Positions 18,342-27,854 of a stretch of 42,777 nucleotides of DNA are shown one piece after another. Source of the stretch: Comamonadaceae bacterium CG_4_9_14_3_um_filter_60_33 (lineage in GTDB: Bacteria > Pseudomonadota > Gammaproteobacteria > Burkholderiales > Burkholderiaceae_C). How positions within the stretch are numbered: position 1 is the stretch's first letter; each line of letters begins with the position of its first letter. Location of the stretch: the NCBI GenBank assembly GCA_002789915.1, contig PFUD01000129.1, forward strand, positions 1-42,777, given 5' to 3'. A model generated the notes under the pieces. The model was not told the origin of the DNA, ran no database searches, and was given only the letters and a program-made list of their open reading frames with translations. A program made the position numbers and the translations under genes.

Positions 18342-20033
18342 TCAGGAATCTTGCCAGATCACCCGGCGGCCCGAGCTTTCCCAAAGCTCGTAATTGGCTG
18401 AATAGGCGTCTTCGATGCTGTTGCGTTTGACCTTGAAGGTGGGTGTGACGATGTCGTTCTCAACTGTCCAAGCCATGCTGGCGACCACCAGGCACTTGAG
18501 CTGTTCGTGTGGGTCCAGGGTTTCATTGATGGTTTTCAGGTGCTGCGCCAAAGACAGTTCGAGCTCTGAGCGCTTGGCCGGGTCGGCGGCGCTTGCCAGG
18601 GATTCGGCGTTAAGCATCACAATGCCCAATGGCTGGCCCATGTTAGCGCCGGTCACCACACAGGCTTCCACCGCGTCGTGCATCACCAGTTTGTCTTCGA
18701 TGGGTGCCGGCGCCACGTATTTGCCCTTGCTGGTCTTGAACAAGTCCTTGACGCGCCCGGTGATGTGCAGGCAGCCTTGCGCGTCAATCTGGCCCTTGTC
18801 GCCGGTATGCAGCCAGCCGTCTTCGGTGAAGGCTTTGCGGGTCAACTCAGGCTCTTTGTAGTAGCCCTGCATCAGCGCCGGGTTGCGCATCTGGATCTCG
18901 CCGCTTGCAGCATCGATGCGAATGTCAACGCCCGGGTAGACCGGCCCCACCGAGCCTTCCTGGTTTTGCCCTGGCAGCGTCAGGTTTGAGACGGCCAGGT
19001 TTTCAGTCATGCCGTAGCCTTCGTTGATGGGCAGACCCAGTTTGCGGTACCAAGCCAGCAACGGCACCGGCATGGGCGCCGCGCCCCCGGCGGCAAAACG
19101 GCACTGGTCCAGCCCCAGTGCCTTATGCACTTTGCGCTGCACCAGGCCGCCAATGAGCGGAATCGACAACAGCAGGCTGAGCTTGGCCGACGGCATCTTG
19201 TGGTGCACCCCATGCTGAAACTTGACCCAAAGCCGCGGCACCGAAAAGAAAATGGTGGGGTGCGCACGCTGCAAGTCGGTGGTGAAGGTGTCGAGCGATT
19301 CGGCAAAAAACACATGCATGCCGGTGTAAAGCCAGCCATGCTCCACCAGCACACGCTCGACCACATGGGCCAGCGGCAGGTAGGACAGCATGCGGTCTTG
19401 CTGCGTCATGCCCACGGCGGCAGCACCGGTGGCAATGGCCCAGGCGAAATTGCCAAAGCTGTGCATCACGCCCTTGGGCTTGCCGGTGGTACCCGAGGTG
19501 TAGATCAGGGTGGCGAGCTCATCGGCAGCGCGAACCACTTCACCCTGCATGGGTTCGTTGCGGGCGACGATGACGTCCCAGTCTTCGAACCGTTTGAGCG
19601 CGTCCGGCGGCGACAGTGGGTAGCTGATGCAAGGCAGGTCCGCGGGCACGCCCGGCTTCATCAACTCCCAGTCGTCGAGCTTGCCAATGAAACAAGCCCG
19701 CGCTTCGCTGTGCGTCAAAATCTGCTTGACGGTGTCATGCCCCAGCGTGGGATACAGCGGCACCGACACATAGCCAGCCATCCAGATCGCCAGGTCACTC
19801 ATCAGCCACCAGGCACAGTTTTTCGACAAAATGGCTACCTTGGCGCCGGGCTCCCAACCTTGGGCTTTGAGGTGAGTCGCCATGCGGCGCACCTGGTCGC
19901 CCACTTGCGCCCAAGTCAAGTCTTGAATAAGACCGCCGCCCATTGGCTGGGTCAGGGCAATGCGGTCCGCCGCGGTTTTTTCCCAAAAATACAGTCGCTG
20001 TAAAGCCAGTTGGTCAGAGGTCACAGTATTCAT
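18342..20033 (-). CDS. Long-chain acyl-CoA synthetase (AMP-binding enzyme)
   Basis: A 563-residue ANL-superfamily ligase that activates a carboxylic acid, most likely a long-chain fatty acid, via an acyl-adenylate to the CoA thioester. The P-loop-like motif YTSGTTGKPKGVMH lies near residues 185-198; INEGYGMTENLAVSN is the A5 motif, GWLHTGDKGQID the A7/A8 Asp motif, and ITGRVKDLFKTSKGKYVAP the hinge region of the FACL/FadD group. ADP-forming or thioesterase domains are absent. The start used is the ATG at 20031-20033, 9 bases after GGAGAC; the frame continues six codons further to a TTG without a ribosome site. It stands between two unrelated genes, so its pathway partners are elsewhere. Confidence 0.9.
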   Translation of the reverse strand: MNTVTSDQLALQRLYFWEKTAADRIALTQPMGGGLIQDLTWAQVGDQVRRMATHLKAQGWEPGAKVAILSKNCAWWLMSDLAIWMAGYVSVPLYPTLGHDTVKQILTHSEARACFIGKLDDWELMKPGVPADLPCISYPLSPPDALKRFEDWDVIVARNEPMQGEVVRAADELATLIYTSGTTGKPKGVMHSFGNFAWAIATGAAAVGMTQQDRMLSYLPLAHVVERVLVEHGWLYTGMHVFFAESLDTFTTDLQRAHPTIFFSVPRLWVKFQHGVHHKMPSAKLSLLLSIPLIGGLVQRKVHKALGLDQCRFAAGGAAPMPVPLLAWYRKLGLPINEGYGMTENLAVSNLTLPGQNQEGSVGPVYPGVDIRIDAASGEIQMRNPALMQGYYKEPELTRKAFTEDGWLHTGDKGQIDAQGCLHITGRVKDLFKTSKGKYVAPAPIEDKLVMHDAVEACVVTGANMGQPLGIVMLNAESLASAADPAKRSELELSLAQHLKTINETLDPHEQLKCLVVASMAWTVENDIVTPTFKVKRNSIEDAYSANYELWESSGRRVIWQDS

Positions 20034-20243
20034 TGAACTTGTCTCCATCAATGGTGAAAGTCATGCCCGCTGCGGGTGTTGGCTGGCCAGTATACGGACA
20101 GCGCAAATGCTTGTGAACCCGAAAAGCCATAACCAAATCAGGAAACTGAAAAACCATCAACCCTTACGTGAAATTTATCAAGAAGTTGCCACCATTTCGG
20201 ACCGCTGGCAAACACATTACCAGCGGCAACACGTTACGCCCAA

Positions 20244-20588
20244 CTATTTTGAAGCTTGGGGCTTATGCATGTCAGCAGTTTGGCGAAAGTTACGGATGGT
20301 GGTCTCAAAGTTTGCGACCGACCGCGCATCCAAGCCAACCTGCTGTTGCGCAATATGCTCGTCAAGCATGAGTTCAAAGCGCTGTTGATTGAAAGGATTG
20401 TCCCGAAGCAAGGGGGTCAACAAGGTATGAATAACCGCTTCCTGCGCCTTGATGGTGCCTTGCATATTGGTGATCAGCACATCCATGGCAGCACGAAATT
20501 CTTCTATCTGGTCCGCTGTGGTCTCCACGGCAACCACCAATGCATTCCTTAAATATTCGACTTCTTGGTTCAATTCTTCATTTGTCAT
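20244..20588 (-). CDS. Small coiled-coil protein of unknown function
   Basis: A 114-residue protein starting MTNEELNQEVEYLRNALVV. It is hydrophilic and almost entirely helical by composition, with heptad-like spacing of Leu, Val and Ile over residues 5-60, and no cysteine cluster, signal or membrane segment. I do not recognise a family. ATG at 20586-20588 is preferred over one eleven codons upstream because the coiled-coil pattern begins there; the ribosome site is poor. Neighbours are the acyl-CoA synthetase (198 bases downstream, same strand) and a degraded nucleotidyltransferase locus, so it may belong to an accessory patch. Confidence 0.55.
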   Translation of the reverse strand: MTNEELNQEVEYLRNALVVAVETTADQIEEFRAAMDVLITNMQGTIKAQEAVIHTLLTPLLRDNPFNQQRFELMLDEHIAQQQVGLDARSVANFETTIRNFRQTADMHKPQASK

Positions 20589-20612
20589 GTGAGCTCGCGA
20601 GTATGGTTTTGA

Positions 20613-20753
20613 AGCCCGCATTGTCTGACGCTACGACCGATACGGCAAGCGCTTAAAGCCCTTGACGCTGTGATCACGGCACACATCCACCGCCATGCTG
20701 ATGCCCTCGTTTCCAAGCGCGATGATGAACGCACCACCTACTTGATGCTCTAG
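20613..20753 (+). pseudogene. Possible C-terminal remnant of a gene upstream of the nucleotidyltransferase
   Basis: A 46-codon open stretch with no start codon of its own ends at TAG (20751-20753), two bases before the nucleotidyltransferase ATG. Its last residues (AHIHRHADALVSKRDDERTT followed by YLML) look protein-like and charged, and the spacing is that of an operon pair. I cannot name a family. A chance open stretch is a real alternative. Confidence 0.25.
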
Positions 20754-20755
20754 AC

Positions 20756-21095
20756 ATGTCCAACTTGGCCAAACAAATTCGCGAAGCACTGTCCATGTTT
20801 GCGCGCAATGGCACAGAGCCGGCTTTGATTGGCGGTTTGGCTGTGGTAGCGCACCAGGTGGTGCGTGCCACCAAAGATGTGGACTTTTTAGTAGCCGCCG
20901 AAGCCTCAGACAAAATCCACAGTGCGCTGCTAGATTTAGGCTACCAGTGTCTGTACCGCAGCCAAGACGCAGCCAACTATGCGTGGCGCAGAAGGTCTGG
21001 ATTTGCTCTACGCGCATCGCCCCCTTGCTCGCCGCCTATTGGCACAAGCATTGGTGCGCGACCAGCCTATGCGGGGAGATCACTGGCGGCTGTGA
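20756..21095 (+). pseudogene. Frameshifted nucleotidyltransferase (AbiEii/MNT-like) remnant
   Basis: The first 75 codons encode the start of a nucleotidyltransferase-fold protein with ALIGGLAVVAHQVVRATKDV followed by DFLV, the glycine-containing helix and acidic metal motif of the family found in many toxin-antitoxin and abortive-infection pairs. After NYA (about 20980) the frame loses similarity, while the +1 frame continues with EGLDLLYAHRPLARRLLAQA and stops at 21093-21095. Relatives continue for another 80 or so residues, so the gene is both frameshifted and truncated. A sequencing error could explain the shift but not the missing C-terminus. Confidence 0.7.
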
Positions 21096-21129
21096 TTGCC
21101 CGAGGGCTTGAGAGACACCAGCCAAGACA

Positions 21130-21161
21130 AAAGCCCGACCAGTTTCCCGGTCGGGCTTTTT
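21130..21161. terminator. Strong bidirectional intrinsic terminator after lpdA
   Basis: aaagcccgacc (21130-21140) pairs with ggtcgggcttt (21149-21159) across an 8-base loop, with a T-run on the plus strand and TTTT on the minus strand. It sits 35 bases beyond the lpdA stop and closes the pyruvate dehydrogenase operon on the minus strand, while also able to stop plus-strand transcription from the decayed nucleotidyltransferase side. Confidence 0.85.
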
Positions 21162-21195
21162 GTTGGCACAGCGACAACAGGCGTTTGCTACCAGT

Positions 21196-23043
21196 TCACT
21201 TCCTCTGCGGCGGCAAGTCCGTGCAACTGCCATGCGCCACTTCGGCCGCCATGCCAATGCTTTCGCCCAGCGTGGGGTGCGGGTGAATGGTTTTGCCGAT
21301 GTCGATGGCATCAGCACCCATTTCAATCGCCAGCGCCACCTCGCCGATCATGTCGCCCGCATGGGTGCCGACCATGCCGCCGCCCAGGATTTTTCCGTGG
21401 CCATGCGCTTCGGGACTGTCATCAAACAACAGTTTGGTGACGCCTTCGTCGCGGCCATTGGCGATGGCGCGGCCTGAAGCGTTCCAGGGGAACAGACCTT
21501 TTTTGACCTTGATGCCTTGGGCCTTGGCCTGGTCTTCGGTCAGGCCAACCCAGGCCACTTCGGGGTCGGTGTAGGCCACGCTCGGGATCACGCGGGCGTT
21601 GAAGGCGGCGGATGCCAGTTCCTTATTCCCAAGCAGTTCACCCGCAATGACTTCGGCAGCCACGTGAGATTCATGAACTGCTTTGTGCGCCAGCATAGGC
21701 TGGCCGACGATGTCACCGATGGCGAAGATGTGCGGCACATTGGTGCGCATCTGGATATCGACGTTGATAAAACCTCGGTCTGTGACGGCGACACCGGCCT
21801 TGTCCGCGGCTATTTTCTTGCCGTTGGGCGTGCGGCCAACCGCTTGCAGCACCAGGTCGTACACCTGCGGTGCAGGCGCTGTACCGCCCTCCTCTGCGGG
21901 CGCAAACGTCACCTCGATACCCTCGGGTGTAGCCTTGGCGCCCACCGTCTTAGTCTTGAGCATGATGTTGTCAAAGCGCGGCGCGTTCATTTTTTGCCAG
22001 ATTTTGACCAGGTCGCGGTCGGCGCCCTGCATCAGGCCGTCGAGCATTTCGACCACATCCAGGCGCGCACCTAGCGTGCTATAGACCGTGCCCATTTCCA
22101 GGCCGATGATGCCGCCGCCCAAAATCAGCATGCGTTTGGGCACGGCTTTGAGTGCGAGCGCGCCGGTCGAGTCCACCACGCGCGGGTCGTTGGGCATGAA
22201 AGGCAGGCGCACCGCTTGGCTGCCGGCGGCGATGATGCATTTTTTGAAGGCGATGGTTTGCGACTTGCCGGTTTTTTCTTGGCCAGTGCCGCTGGTTTCT
22301 TCCACTGTGACATGGTTAGGCCCGACAAACGCGCCGTAGCCACGTACGATCGTGACCTTGCGCATTTTGGCCATGGCTCCCAGGCCACCAGTGAGCTTGC
22401 TGATCACTTTTTCTTTGTGGCCACGCAGCATGTCCACATTGACCACCGGCTTACCAAAATCGACACCCAGCGCGCCCAGATGGCTCACTTCGTCTATGAC
22501 GCTGGCCACATGCAACAGCGCTTTGCTGGGGATGCAGCCCACGTTCAGGCAAACGCCGCCGAGTTGGGCGTAACGTTCCACCAGAACGACCTTGACACCG
22601 AGGTCGGCCGCGCGAAATGCTGCCGAATAGCCACCGGGGCCGCCGCCGAGCACCAGCAGGTCGCAGTCAAGGTCGGCCGTGCCGGCATAACTGGCAGCGA
22701 CGGGCGCGTTGACAGGTGCAGCGGCGGACACTGCGGCCTGGGGCGCAGCGGGCGCGGCGGCAGCGGGTGCCGTAGCGGCCTGGGCTGCTGGCGCAGCAGC
22801 CGCGTCAGAAGATTCCAGCACCAGCAACAAGGAGCCTTCGCTCACCTTGTCGCCCAGTGCCACTTTGAGTTCTTTCACCACACCGGCGTGGCTACAGGGT
22901 ATTTCCATGGACGCCTTGTCAGACTCCACGGTGATCAGGCTTTGCTCGGCCTTGACCGTGTCGCCGGGTTTGACCAGCAGTTCGATCACTGCCACGTCCG
23001 AGAAGTCGCCAATGTCGGGGACTTTGATGTCGATGAGTGCCAT
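21196..23043 (-). CDS. lpdA: Dihydrolipoyl dehydrogenase (E3) with N-terminal lipoyl domain
   Basis: A 615-residue FAD enzyme that reoxidises dihydrolipoyl groups of the pyruvate dehydrogenase complex with NAD+. Residues 1-78 are a lipoyl domain with attachment Lys43 ([10 protein letters not shown]); an Ala/Pro linker follows to about 115; the flavoprotein begins with [17 protein letters not shown], carries the redox disulfide [13 protein letters not shown], the NAD fold [15 protein letters not shown], and the C-terminal His motif HPHPTLGE. E3 with its own lipoyl domain is known in Neisseria and several betaproteobacteria. AGGAATT precedes the ATG. It is the last gene of aceE-aceF-lpdA, separated from aceF by 244 bases that contain a palindromic repeat, and followed by a terminator. 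Confidence 0.96.
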   Translation of the reverse strand: MALIDIKVPDIGDFSDVAVIELLVKPGDTVKAEQSLITVESDKASMEIPCSHAGVVKELKVALGDKVSEGSLLLVLESSDAAAAPAAQAATAPAAAAPAAPQAAVSAAAPVNAPVAASYAGTADLDCDLLVLGGGPGGYSAAFRAADLGVKVVLVERYAQLGGVCLNVGCIPSKALLHVASVIDEVSHLGALGVDFGKPVVNVDMLRGHKEKVISKLTGGLGAMAKMRKVTIVRGYGAFVGPNHVTVEETSGTGQEKTGKSQTIAFKKCIIAAGSQAVRLPFMPNDPRVVDSTGALALKAVPKRMLILGGGIIGLEMGTVYSTLGARLDVVEMLDGLMQGADRDLVKIWQKMNAPRFDNIMLKTKTVGAKATPEGIEVTFAPAEEGGTAPAPQVYDLVLQAVGRTPNGKKIAADKAGVAVTDRGFINVDIQMRTNVPHIFAIGDIVGQPMLAHKAVHESHVAAEVIAGELLGNKELASAAFNARVIPSVAYTDPEVAWVGLTEDQAKAQGIKVKKGLFPWNASGRAIANGRDEGVTKLLFDDSPEAHGHGKILGGGMVGTHAGDMIGEVALAIEMGADAIDIGKTIHPHPTLGESIGMAAEVAHGSCTDLPPQRK

Positions 23044-23147
23044 ATCTAATTCCTAATTGATTGAAAGCGATTTGATTTCGTCATAGCTAGCGCGAAGCGA
23101 CGCGGCGCTTCGATGTCTGTGAACACGCCCGTCCTTGCGAAGGTGGT

Positions 23148-23220
23148 CGTCATTGCGAACGTAGTGAAGCAATCCATGAATTCTGAATACATGGACTGCC
23201 GCGCTACCCTCGCAGTGACG
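23148..23220. repeat. Extragenic palindromic repeat between aceF and lpdA
   Basis: Two 31-base arms, 23148-23178 (begins cgtcattgcgaacgtag) and 23190-23220 (ends ctcgcagtgacg), are imperfect complements with an 11-base loop; about 23 of 31 positions pair. A third partial copy of the arm end (ctcgcaatgacg, 23269-23280) follows. The core cgtcattgcga-n-gaagcaatcc resembles a palindromic repeat I know from many bacterial genomes. No gene is seen in this 244-base gap. As RNA it would form a long hairpin inside the operon transcript. Confidence 0.65.
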
Positions 23221-23287
23221 AGGCATCTGTTCATAATGCGCGTACGGTATCGGGCCGGATTCGGGGAGCTCGCAATGACGAAAATGA

Positions 23288-24961
23288 TCAGAGCAATACG
23301 CGGCGGAAGTCGCCCAGTATTTGGCCCAAATAGACGTTAAAGCGCGCCGCAGCAGCGCCGTCGATCACGCGGTGGTCCCAGGTCAGGCTCAGTGGCAACA
23401 TCAGGCGCGGCTGGAAGGCCTTGCCGTCCCACACCGGCTCGGTGGTGGAGCGGCAGACACCCAGAATGGCGACTTCGGGCGCGTTGATGATGGGCGTGAA
23501 GTAACGCCCGCCGATGCCACCCAGTGACGAAATGGTGAAGCTGGCACCGGTCATCTCGGCCGGGCCCAACTTGCCGTCGCGCGCTTTTTTGGCCAACTCG
23601 CCCATTTCGGTGCTGATCTGGTAGATGCCTTTTTTGTCGGCATCTTTAATCACCGGCACCATCAGGCCGTTGGGTGTGTCAGCGGCAAAACCGATGTGAA
23701 AGTACTGCTTGTAGATCAGCGCGTCGCCGTCCAGGCTGCTGTTGAACTCGGGGTATTTCTTGAGTGCTGCCACGCAGGCCTTGATCAGGAACGCGAGCAT
23801 GGTGACCTTGACGCCCGACTTCTCGTTTTCCTTGTTGGTGGAGACGCGGAAGGCTTCGAGGTCGGTGATGTCGCAGTCGTCGTGGTTGGTGACGGCCGGA
23901 ATCATGATGGCGTTGCGCAACAGGTTGGCGCCGCTGATCTTTTTGATGCGACTCAACTCCTTGCGCTCTACGGGTCCGAACTTGGCAAAGTCCACCTTGG
24001 GCCACGGGATCAGGCCCAGACCGGCGCCGTCGTTACTGCCAGTACCAGCGCTCTTGGCTTGCGCCTGCGCCGCCAGGGTTTGCACCGCACCGCTCATGAC
24101 CGATCGGGTGAAGGACTGCACGTCGTCATCGGTGATGCGGCCCTTGAGGCCGGTACCCTTGACTTCGCTCAAAGGCACGCCGAGTTCGCGGGCGAACTTG
24201 CGCACTGACGGTGACGCATGGGGCAGACCCAGCGCCGGTGTGGCGGTGGGAACGTGGGCCGGTGCGGCTGCCACGCTGACACTTGCCGCAGCTTGCGCTG
24301 GTGCCGCTGCAGCAGGTGCTGACGTTGCCGGGGCAGGTGCTGCGGCAGCTGAAGCTGCGGGTGCAGCGGCAGAAGCAGCTGAAGCGACAGATCCTTCCAG
24401 AATCGCCAGCAGGTCGCCAATATTGACCTTGTCGCCGAGCTTGACCTTGAGTTCCTTGATGACGCCAGCGGCGCTCGACGGGATTTCCATTGAGGCTTTG
24501 TCGGACTCCACCGTGATCAGGCTTTGCTCGAGCTTGATCGTGTCACCCACCTTCACCATGACCTCGATCACGGCCACATCCTTGAAGTCGCCAATGTCGG
24601 GCACGTGCACTTCGATCGGGCCAGTGGCAGCGGCAGGCGCTGCTTGAGCGGCAGCGGGTGCCGCTTCGGCGGGCGCATCGGCAACGGGTGCAGCGGCTGC
24701 GGCAGCGGGCTCAGCCGCGTCACCGGCCACTTCGAGCATCAGCACCAGCGAGCCTTCACTCACCTTGTCGCCCAGCGCGACCTTGAGCTCCTTGACCACA
24801 CCCGAATGGCTGGACGGGATTTCCATCGAAGCCTTGTCGGACTCGACTGTCAGCAGACTTTGCTCCGCCTTGATGGTGTCACCGGGTTTGACCAGCAGTT
24901 CGATCACTGCCACATCGGAAAAGTCGCCAATGTCGGGGACCTTGATTTCTATGATTGACAT
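23288..24961 (-). CDS. aceF: Pyruvate dehydrogenase E2, dihydrolipoyllysine acetyltransferase
   Basis: A 557-residue E2 core subunit that moves the acetyl group from lipoamide to CoA. Two lipoyl domains (1-77 with Lys43, about 115-190 with Lys155) are joined by Ala/Pro linkers; a peripheral-subunit-binding domain follows (about 247-285, ASPSVRKFARELGV and KGTGLKGRITDDDV), then the catalytic domain with the active-site motif TWDHRVIDGAAAARF near the end. E. coli AceF has three lipoyl domains; here the third is carried by LpdA. GGAGA precedes the ATG, and 25 bases separate it from aceE upstream, consistent with one transcript. Confidence 0.97.
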   Translation of the reverse strand: MSIIEIKVPDIGDFSDVAVIELLVKPGDTIKAEQSLLTVESDKASMEIPSSHSGVVKELKVALGDKVSEGSLVLMLEVAGDAAEPAAAAAAPVADAPAEAAPAAAQAAPAAATGPIEVHVPDIGDFKDVAVIEVMVKVGDTIKLEQSLITVESDKASMEIPSSAAGVIKELKVKLGDKVNIGDLLAILEGSVASAASAAAPAASAAAAPAPATSAPAAAAPAQAAASVSVAAAPAHVPTATPALGLPHASPSVRKFARELGVPLSEVKGTGLKGRITDDDVQSFTRSVMSGAVQTLAAQAQAKSAGTGSNDGAGLGLIPWPKVDFAKFGPVERKELSRIKKISGANLLRNAIMIPAVTNHDDCDITDLEAFRVSTNKENEKSGVKVTMLAFLIKACVAALKKYPEFNSSLDGDALIYKQYFHIGFAADTPNGLMVPVIKDADKKGIYQISTEMGELAKKARDGKLGPAEMTGASFTISSLGGIGGRYFTPIINAPEVAILGVCRSTTEPVWDGKAFQPRLMLPLSLTWDHRVIDGAAAARFNVYLGQILGDFRRVLL

Positions 24962-24986
24962 TTTTTGTCTCCGGATTCAATTGGGG

Positions 24987-27698
24987 TTATGCGTACAGCG
25001 GGTTCACTTTATCGGTATTGATACCGTACTTGACAATGGCCTCAGCCACTTTGCTCACTGGCAATGTGCCGTCTTCGCTCAGCGCCTTGAGGGCGGCCAC
25101 CACGATGAAGTGGCGGTTGATCTCGAAGTGCTCACGCAGTTTGAAACGGAAGTCGCTGCGACCAAAACCGTCGGTGCCAAGCACTTTGTAGGTGCGGTCT
25201 TTCGGAATGAACGAGCGGATTTGCTCTGCGTAGGCTTTCATATAGTCAGTCGATGCCACCACCGGGCCATCATGGCCGGCCAGTTGTTGCGCCACAAAGG
25301 GCACTTTGGCAGGTGCGGTCGGGTGCAGCAGGTTGTCGCGCTCGCAGGCCTGGCCGTCGCGGGCCAGTTCGTTGAAGCTTGGGCAACTCCACACGTCAGC
25401 GGTGACACCCCAATCGTCAGCCAGCAGTTTTTGCGCCGCGAAGCTTTCGCGCAAGATGGTGCCAGAGCCCAGCAACTGAACACGCGGACCGGTAGCGCCG
25501 TCGGCACCGGGTTGGCTCAGGTACATGCCCTTGATGATCTGCTCTTCGGTGCCGGGCGTCAGGCCAGGCATGGCGTAGTTTTCATTGAGCAGCGTGATGT
25601 AGTAATAGACGTTGTCCTGTTTCTCCACCATGCGTTTGAGGCCATGGTGCAGGATGACACCGACTTCATGGGCAAACGTGGGGTCATAGCTGACGCAGTT
25701 TGGAATGGTTGCAGCCAGAATGTGGCTGTGGCCGTCTTCATGCTGCAGGCCTTCGCCATTGAGCGTGGTGCGCCCCGAGGTGCCACCCAGCAAGAAGCCG
25801 CGCGCTTGCATGTCGCCAGCAGCCCAGGCCAGGTCGCCAATGCGCTGAAAGCCAAACATCGAGTAATAGACGTAAAACGGCACCATGATGCGGTTGCTGG
25901 TGGAATAGCTGGTGGCCGCAGCAATCCAACTGGCCATGCCACCGGCCTCGTTGATGCCTTCTTGCAGCACCTGGCCCTTGGCGTCTTCCTTGTAGTACAT
26001 CACCTGGTCTTTGTCGACCGGGGTGTATTTCTGGCCATCGGGGTTGTAAATGCCGATCTGGCGGAACAGCCCTTCCATACCGAAGGTTCGGCCTTCATCA
26101 ACCAGAATCGGCACCACACGGGGCCCAAGCGCCTGGTCGCGCAGCAACTGCGTCAAAAAGCGCACATAAGCCTGCGTGGTGGAGATTTCACGGCCCTCTG
26201 CGGTGGGCTCAATGACACTCTTGAACACGTCCAGCGCGGGCACGGTGAATTGCTCGTCGGCCTTGGTGCGGCGGTGCGGCAGATAACCGCCCAGTGCCTT
26301 GCGGCGCTCGTGCAGGTAGCGCATTTCCGGCGTGTCGTCGGCCGGCTTGTAGAACGGAATGTCGGCAATCTGGCTGTCCGGGATCGGGATGTTAAAACGA
26401 TCGCGGAAGATTTTGATGTCGTCGTCCGTGAGTTTTTTGGTCTGATGCACGTTGTTCTTGGCCTCACCGCTCTTGCCCATGCCAAAACCCTTGACCGTCT
26501 TGATCAGCAACACGCTCGGCTGGCCGGTGTGGTTGACCGCCGCATGGTACGCGGCATAAACCTTTTGCGGGTCATGGCCGCCGCGGCGCAGTTGCCAGAT
26601 GTCGTCATCGCTCATCTTGGACACCATCTCCAGCGTTTTCGAGTCACGGCCGAAGAAGTGCTTACGCACGTAGGCACCGTCGTTGGACTTGAAGGTCTGG
26701 TAGTCGCCGTCGAGTGTGTCCATCATGAGCTTGCGCAGCGCGCCGTCTTTGTCGCGCGCCAGCAGCGGGTCCCAGTTACTGCCCCAGAGCAGCTTGATCA
26801 CGTTCCAGCCAGCACCACGGAAAGTGCCTTCGAGCTCCTGCACGATTTTGCCGTTGCCGCGCACCGGGCCGTCCAGACGCTGCAAATTGCAGTTGATGAC
26901 AAACACCAGGTTGTCGAGCTTTTCGCGCGCTGCCAGACCAATGGCGCCCAGGGATTCGACCTCGTCCATTTCGCCGTCGCCGCAAAACACCCAGACCTTG
27001 CGGTTCTCGGTGTTGGCAATGCCACGGGCGTGCAGGTATTTAAGAAAGCGCGCCTGGTAAATCGCCATCAGCGGCCCTAAGCCCATGGAGACCGTGGGGA
27101 ACTGCCAGAACTCGGGCATCAACTTGGGATGCGGGTAGCTTGACAAACCCTTGCCGCCGGTTTCCTGGCGGAAATGCAGCAACTGTTCTTCAGTCAAACG
27201 GCCTTCCATGTAGGCGCGGGCATAGACGCCGGGTGCCACATGGCCTTGAATGTAGAGGCAGTCACCGCCATGGTTTTCAGATTCAGCATGCCAGAAGTGA
27301 TTGAAGCCAGCGCCGAACATGTGTGCCAGCGAGGCAAACGAGCCAATGTGGCCGCCCAGGTCGCCGCCATCTTCGGGATGGTGGCGGTTGGCCTTGACCA
27401 CCATCGCCATGGCGTTCCAGCGCATGTAGGCGCGCAGGCGTTCTTCGATTTCGATGTTGCCGGGGCAACGTTCTTCCTGGTCTGGCTCCAGGGTGTTGAC
27501 ATAACCGGTGTTGGCTGAGAACGGCATGTCCAGGCTGTTTTGTCGGGCATGCTCCAGCAATTGCTCCAGCAGAAAGTGGGCGCGTTCAGGGCCTTCGCTT
27601 TCGATGACGGCGCTCAAGGCGTCCATCCACTCGCGGGTTTCTTGGGTATCGGCGTCTGGCGCGGTTTCGCCTACTCGGCTCTCGGGTATTACTGACAT
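24987..27698 (-). CDS. aceE: Pyruvate dehydrogenase E1 component, homodimeric
   Basis: A 903-residue thiamine-diphosphate enzyme that decarboxylates pyruvate and acetylates lipoyl groups of AceF. The cofactor motif GDGEMDE...NCN is present (WVFCGDGEMDEVESLG to VINCNLQRLDGP). N-terminal GGHIGSFASLAHMFGAGFNHF and C-terminal GTDGFGRSDFRFKLREHFEI match the bacterial AceE family; length is close to the usual 885-900. AGGAGA lies 8 bases before the ATG. First gene of aceE-aceF-lpdA, divergent from a FixL-like kinase across a 156-base AT-rich region that must hold both promoters. Confidence 0.97.
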   Translation of the reverse strand: MSVIPESRVGETAPDADTQETREWMDALSAVIESEGPERAHFLLEQLLEHARQNSLDMPFSANTGYVNTLEPDQEERCPGNIEIEERLRAYMRWNAMAMVVKANRHHPEDGGDLGGHIGSFASLAHMFGAGFNHFWHAESENHGGDCLYIQGHVAPGVYARAYMEGRLTEEQLLHFRQETGGKGLSSYPHPKLMPEFWQFPTVSMGLGPLMAIYQARFLKYLHARGIANTENRKVWVFCGDGEMDEVESLGAIGLAAREKLDNLVFVINCNLQRLDGPVRGNGKIVQELEGTFRGAGWNVIKLLWGSNWDPLLARDKDGALRKLMMDTLDGDYQTFKSNDGAYVRKHFFGRDSKTLEMVSKMSDDDIWQLRRGGHDPQKVYAAYHAAVNHTGQPSVLLIKTVKGFGMGKSGEAKNNVHQTKKLTDDDIKIFRDRFNIPIPDSQIADIPFYKPADDTPEMRYLHERRKALGGYLPHRRTKADEQFTVPALDVFKSVIEPTAEGREISTTQAYVRFLTQLLRDQALGPRVVPILVDEGRTFGMEGLFRQIGIYNPDGQKYTPVDKDQVMYYKEDAKGQVLQEGINEAGGMASWIAAATSYSTSNRIMVPFYVYYSMFGFQRIGDLAWAAGDMQARGFLLGGTSGRTTLNGEGLQHEDGHSHILAATIPNCVSYDPTFAHEVGVILHHGLKRMVEKQDNVYYYITLLNENYAMPGLTPGTEEQIIKGMYLSQPGADGATGPRVQLLGSGTILRESFAAQKLLADDWGVTADVWSCPSFNELARDGQACERDNLLHPTAPAKVPFVAQQLAGHDGPVVASTDYMKAYAEQIRSFIPKDRTYKVLGTDGFGRSDFRFKLREHFEINRHFIVVAALKALSEDGTLPVSKVAEAIVKYGINTDKVNPLYA

Positions 27699-27854
27699 GC
27701 TTTGTCTCCTGTTTTAAAAAGCGTTCGAATAATAATGCAATTTGCTGCTGTCTGTTCGCATCAAATTTTTGCAAATACATTACAAAATTTCACATTGTGT
27801 TTATTACTTTTGTATTATGAAACTAAATTTAAGGTGTTGCACTACACTTCACTT
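27699..27854. promoter_or_regulatory. Divergent promoter region between aceE and the sensor kinase
   Basis: This 156-base gap is far more AT-rich than the flanking genes and separates divergent aceE and kinase starts. It includes an imperfect inverted repeat aaatttttg/caaaattt (about 27763-27790). I cannot place -35/-10 boxes with confidence, nor name a regulator. Confidence 0.4.

Noticed and set aside
20202-20226. Inverted repeat ccgctgg/ccagcgg downstream of the coiled-coil gene as a terminator
   Set aside because: There is no T-run on either strand and an 11-base loop; chance pairing is likely in GC-rich DNA.
24765-27080. Long plus-strand open frame (771 codons) opposite aceE and aceF
   Set aside because: It is the antisense shadow of two certain genes in GC-rich DNA; its translation is rich in His, Gln, Val and Arg and has no recognisable domain.
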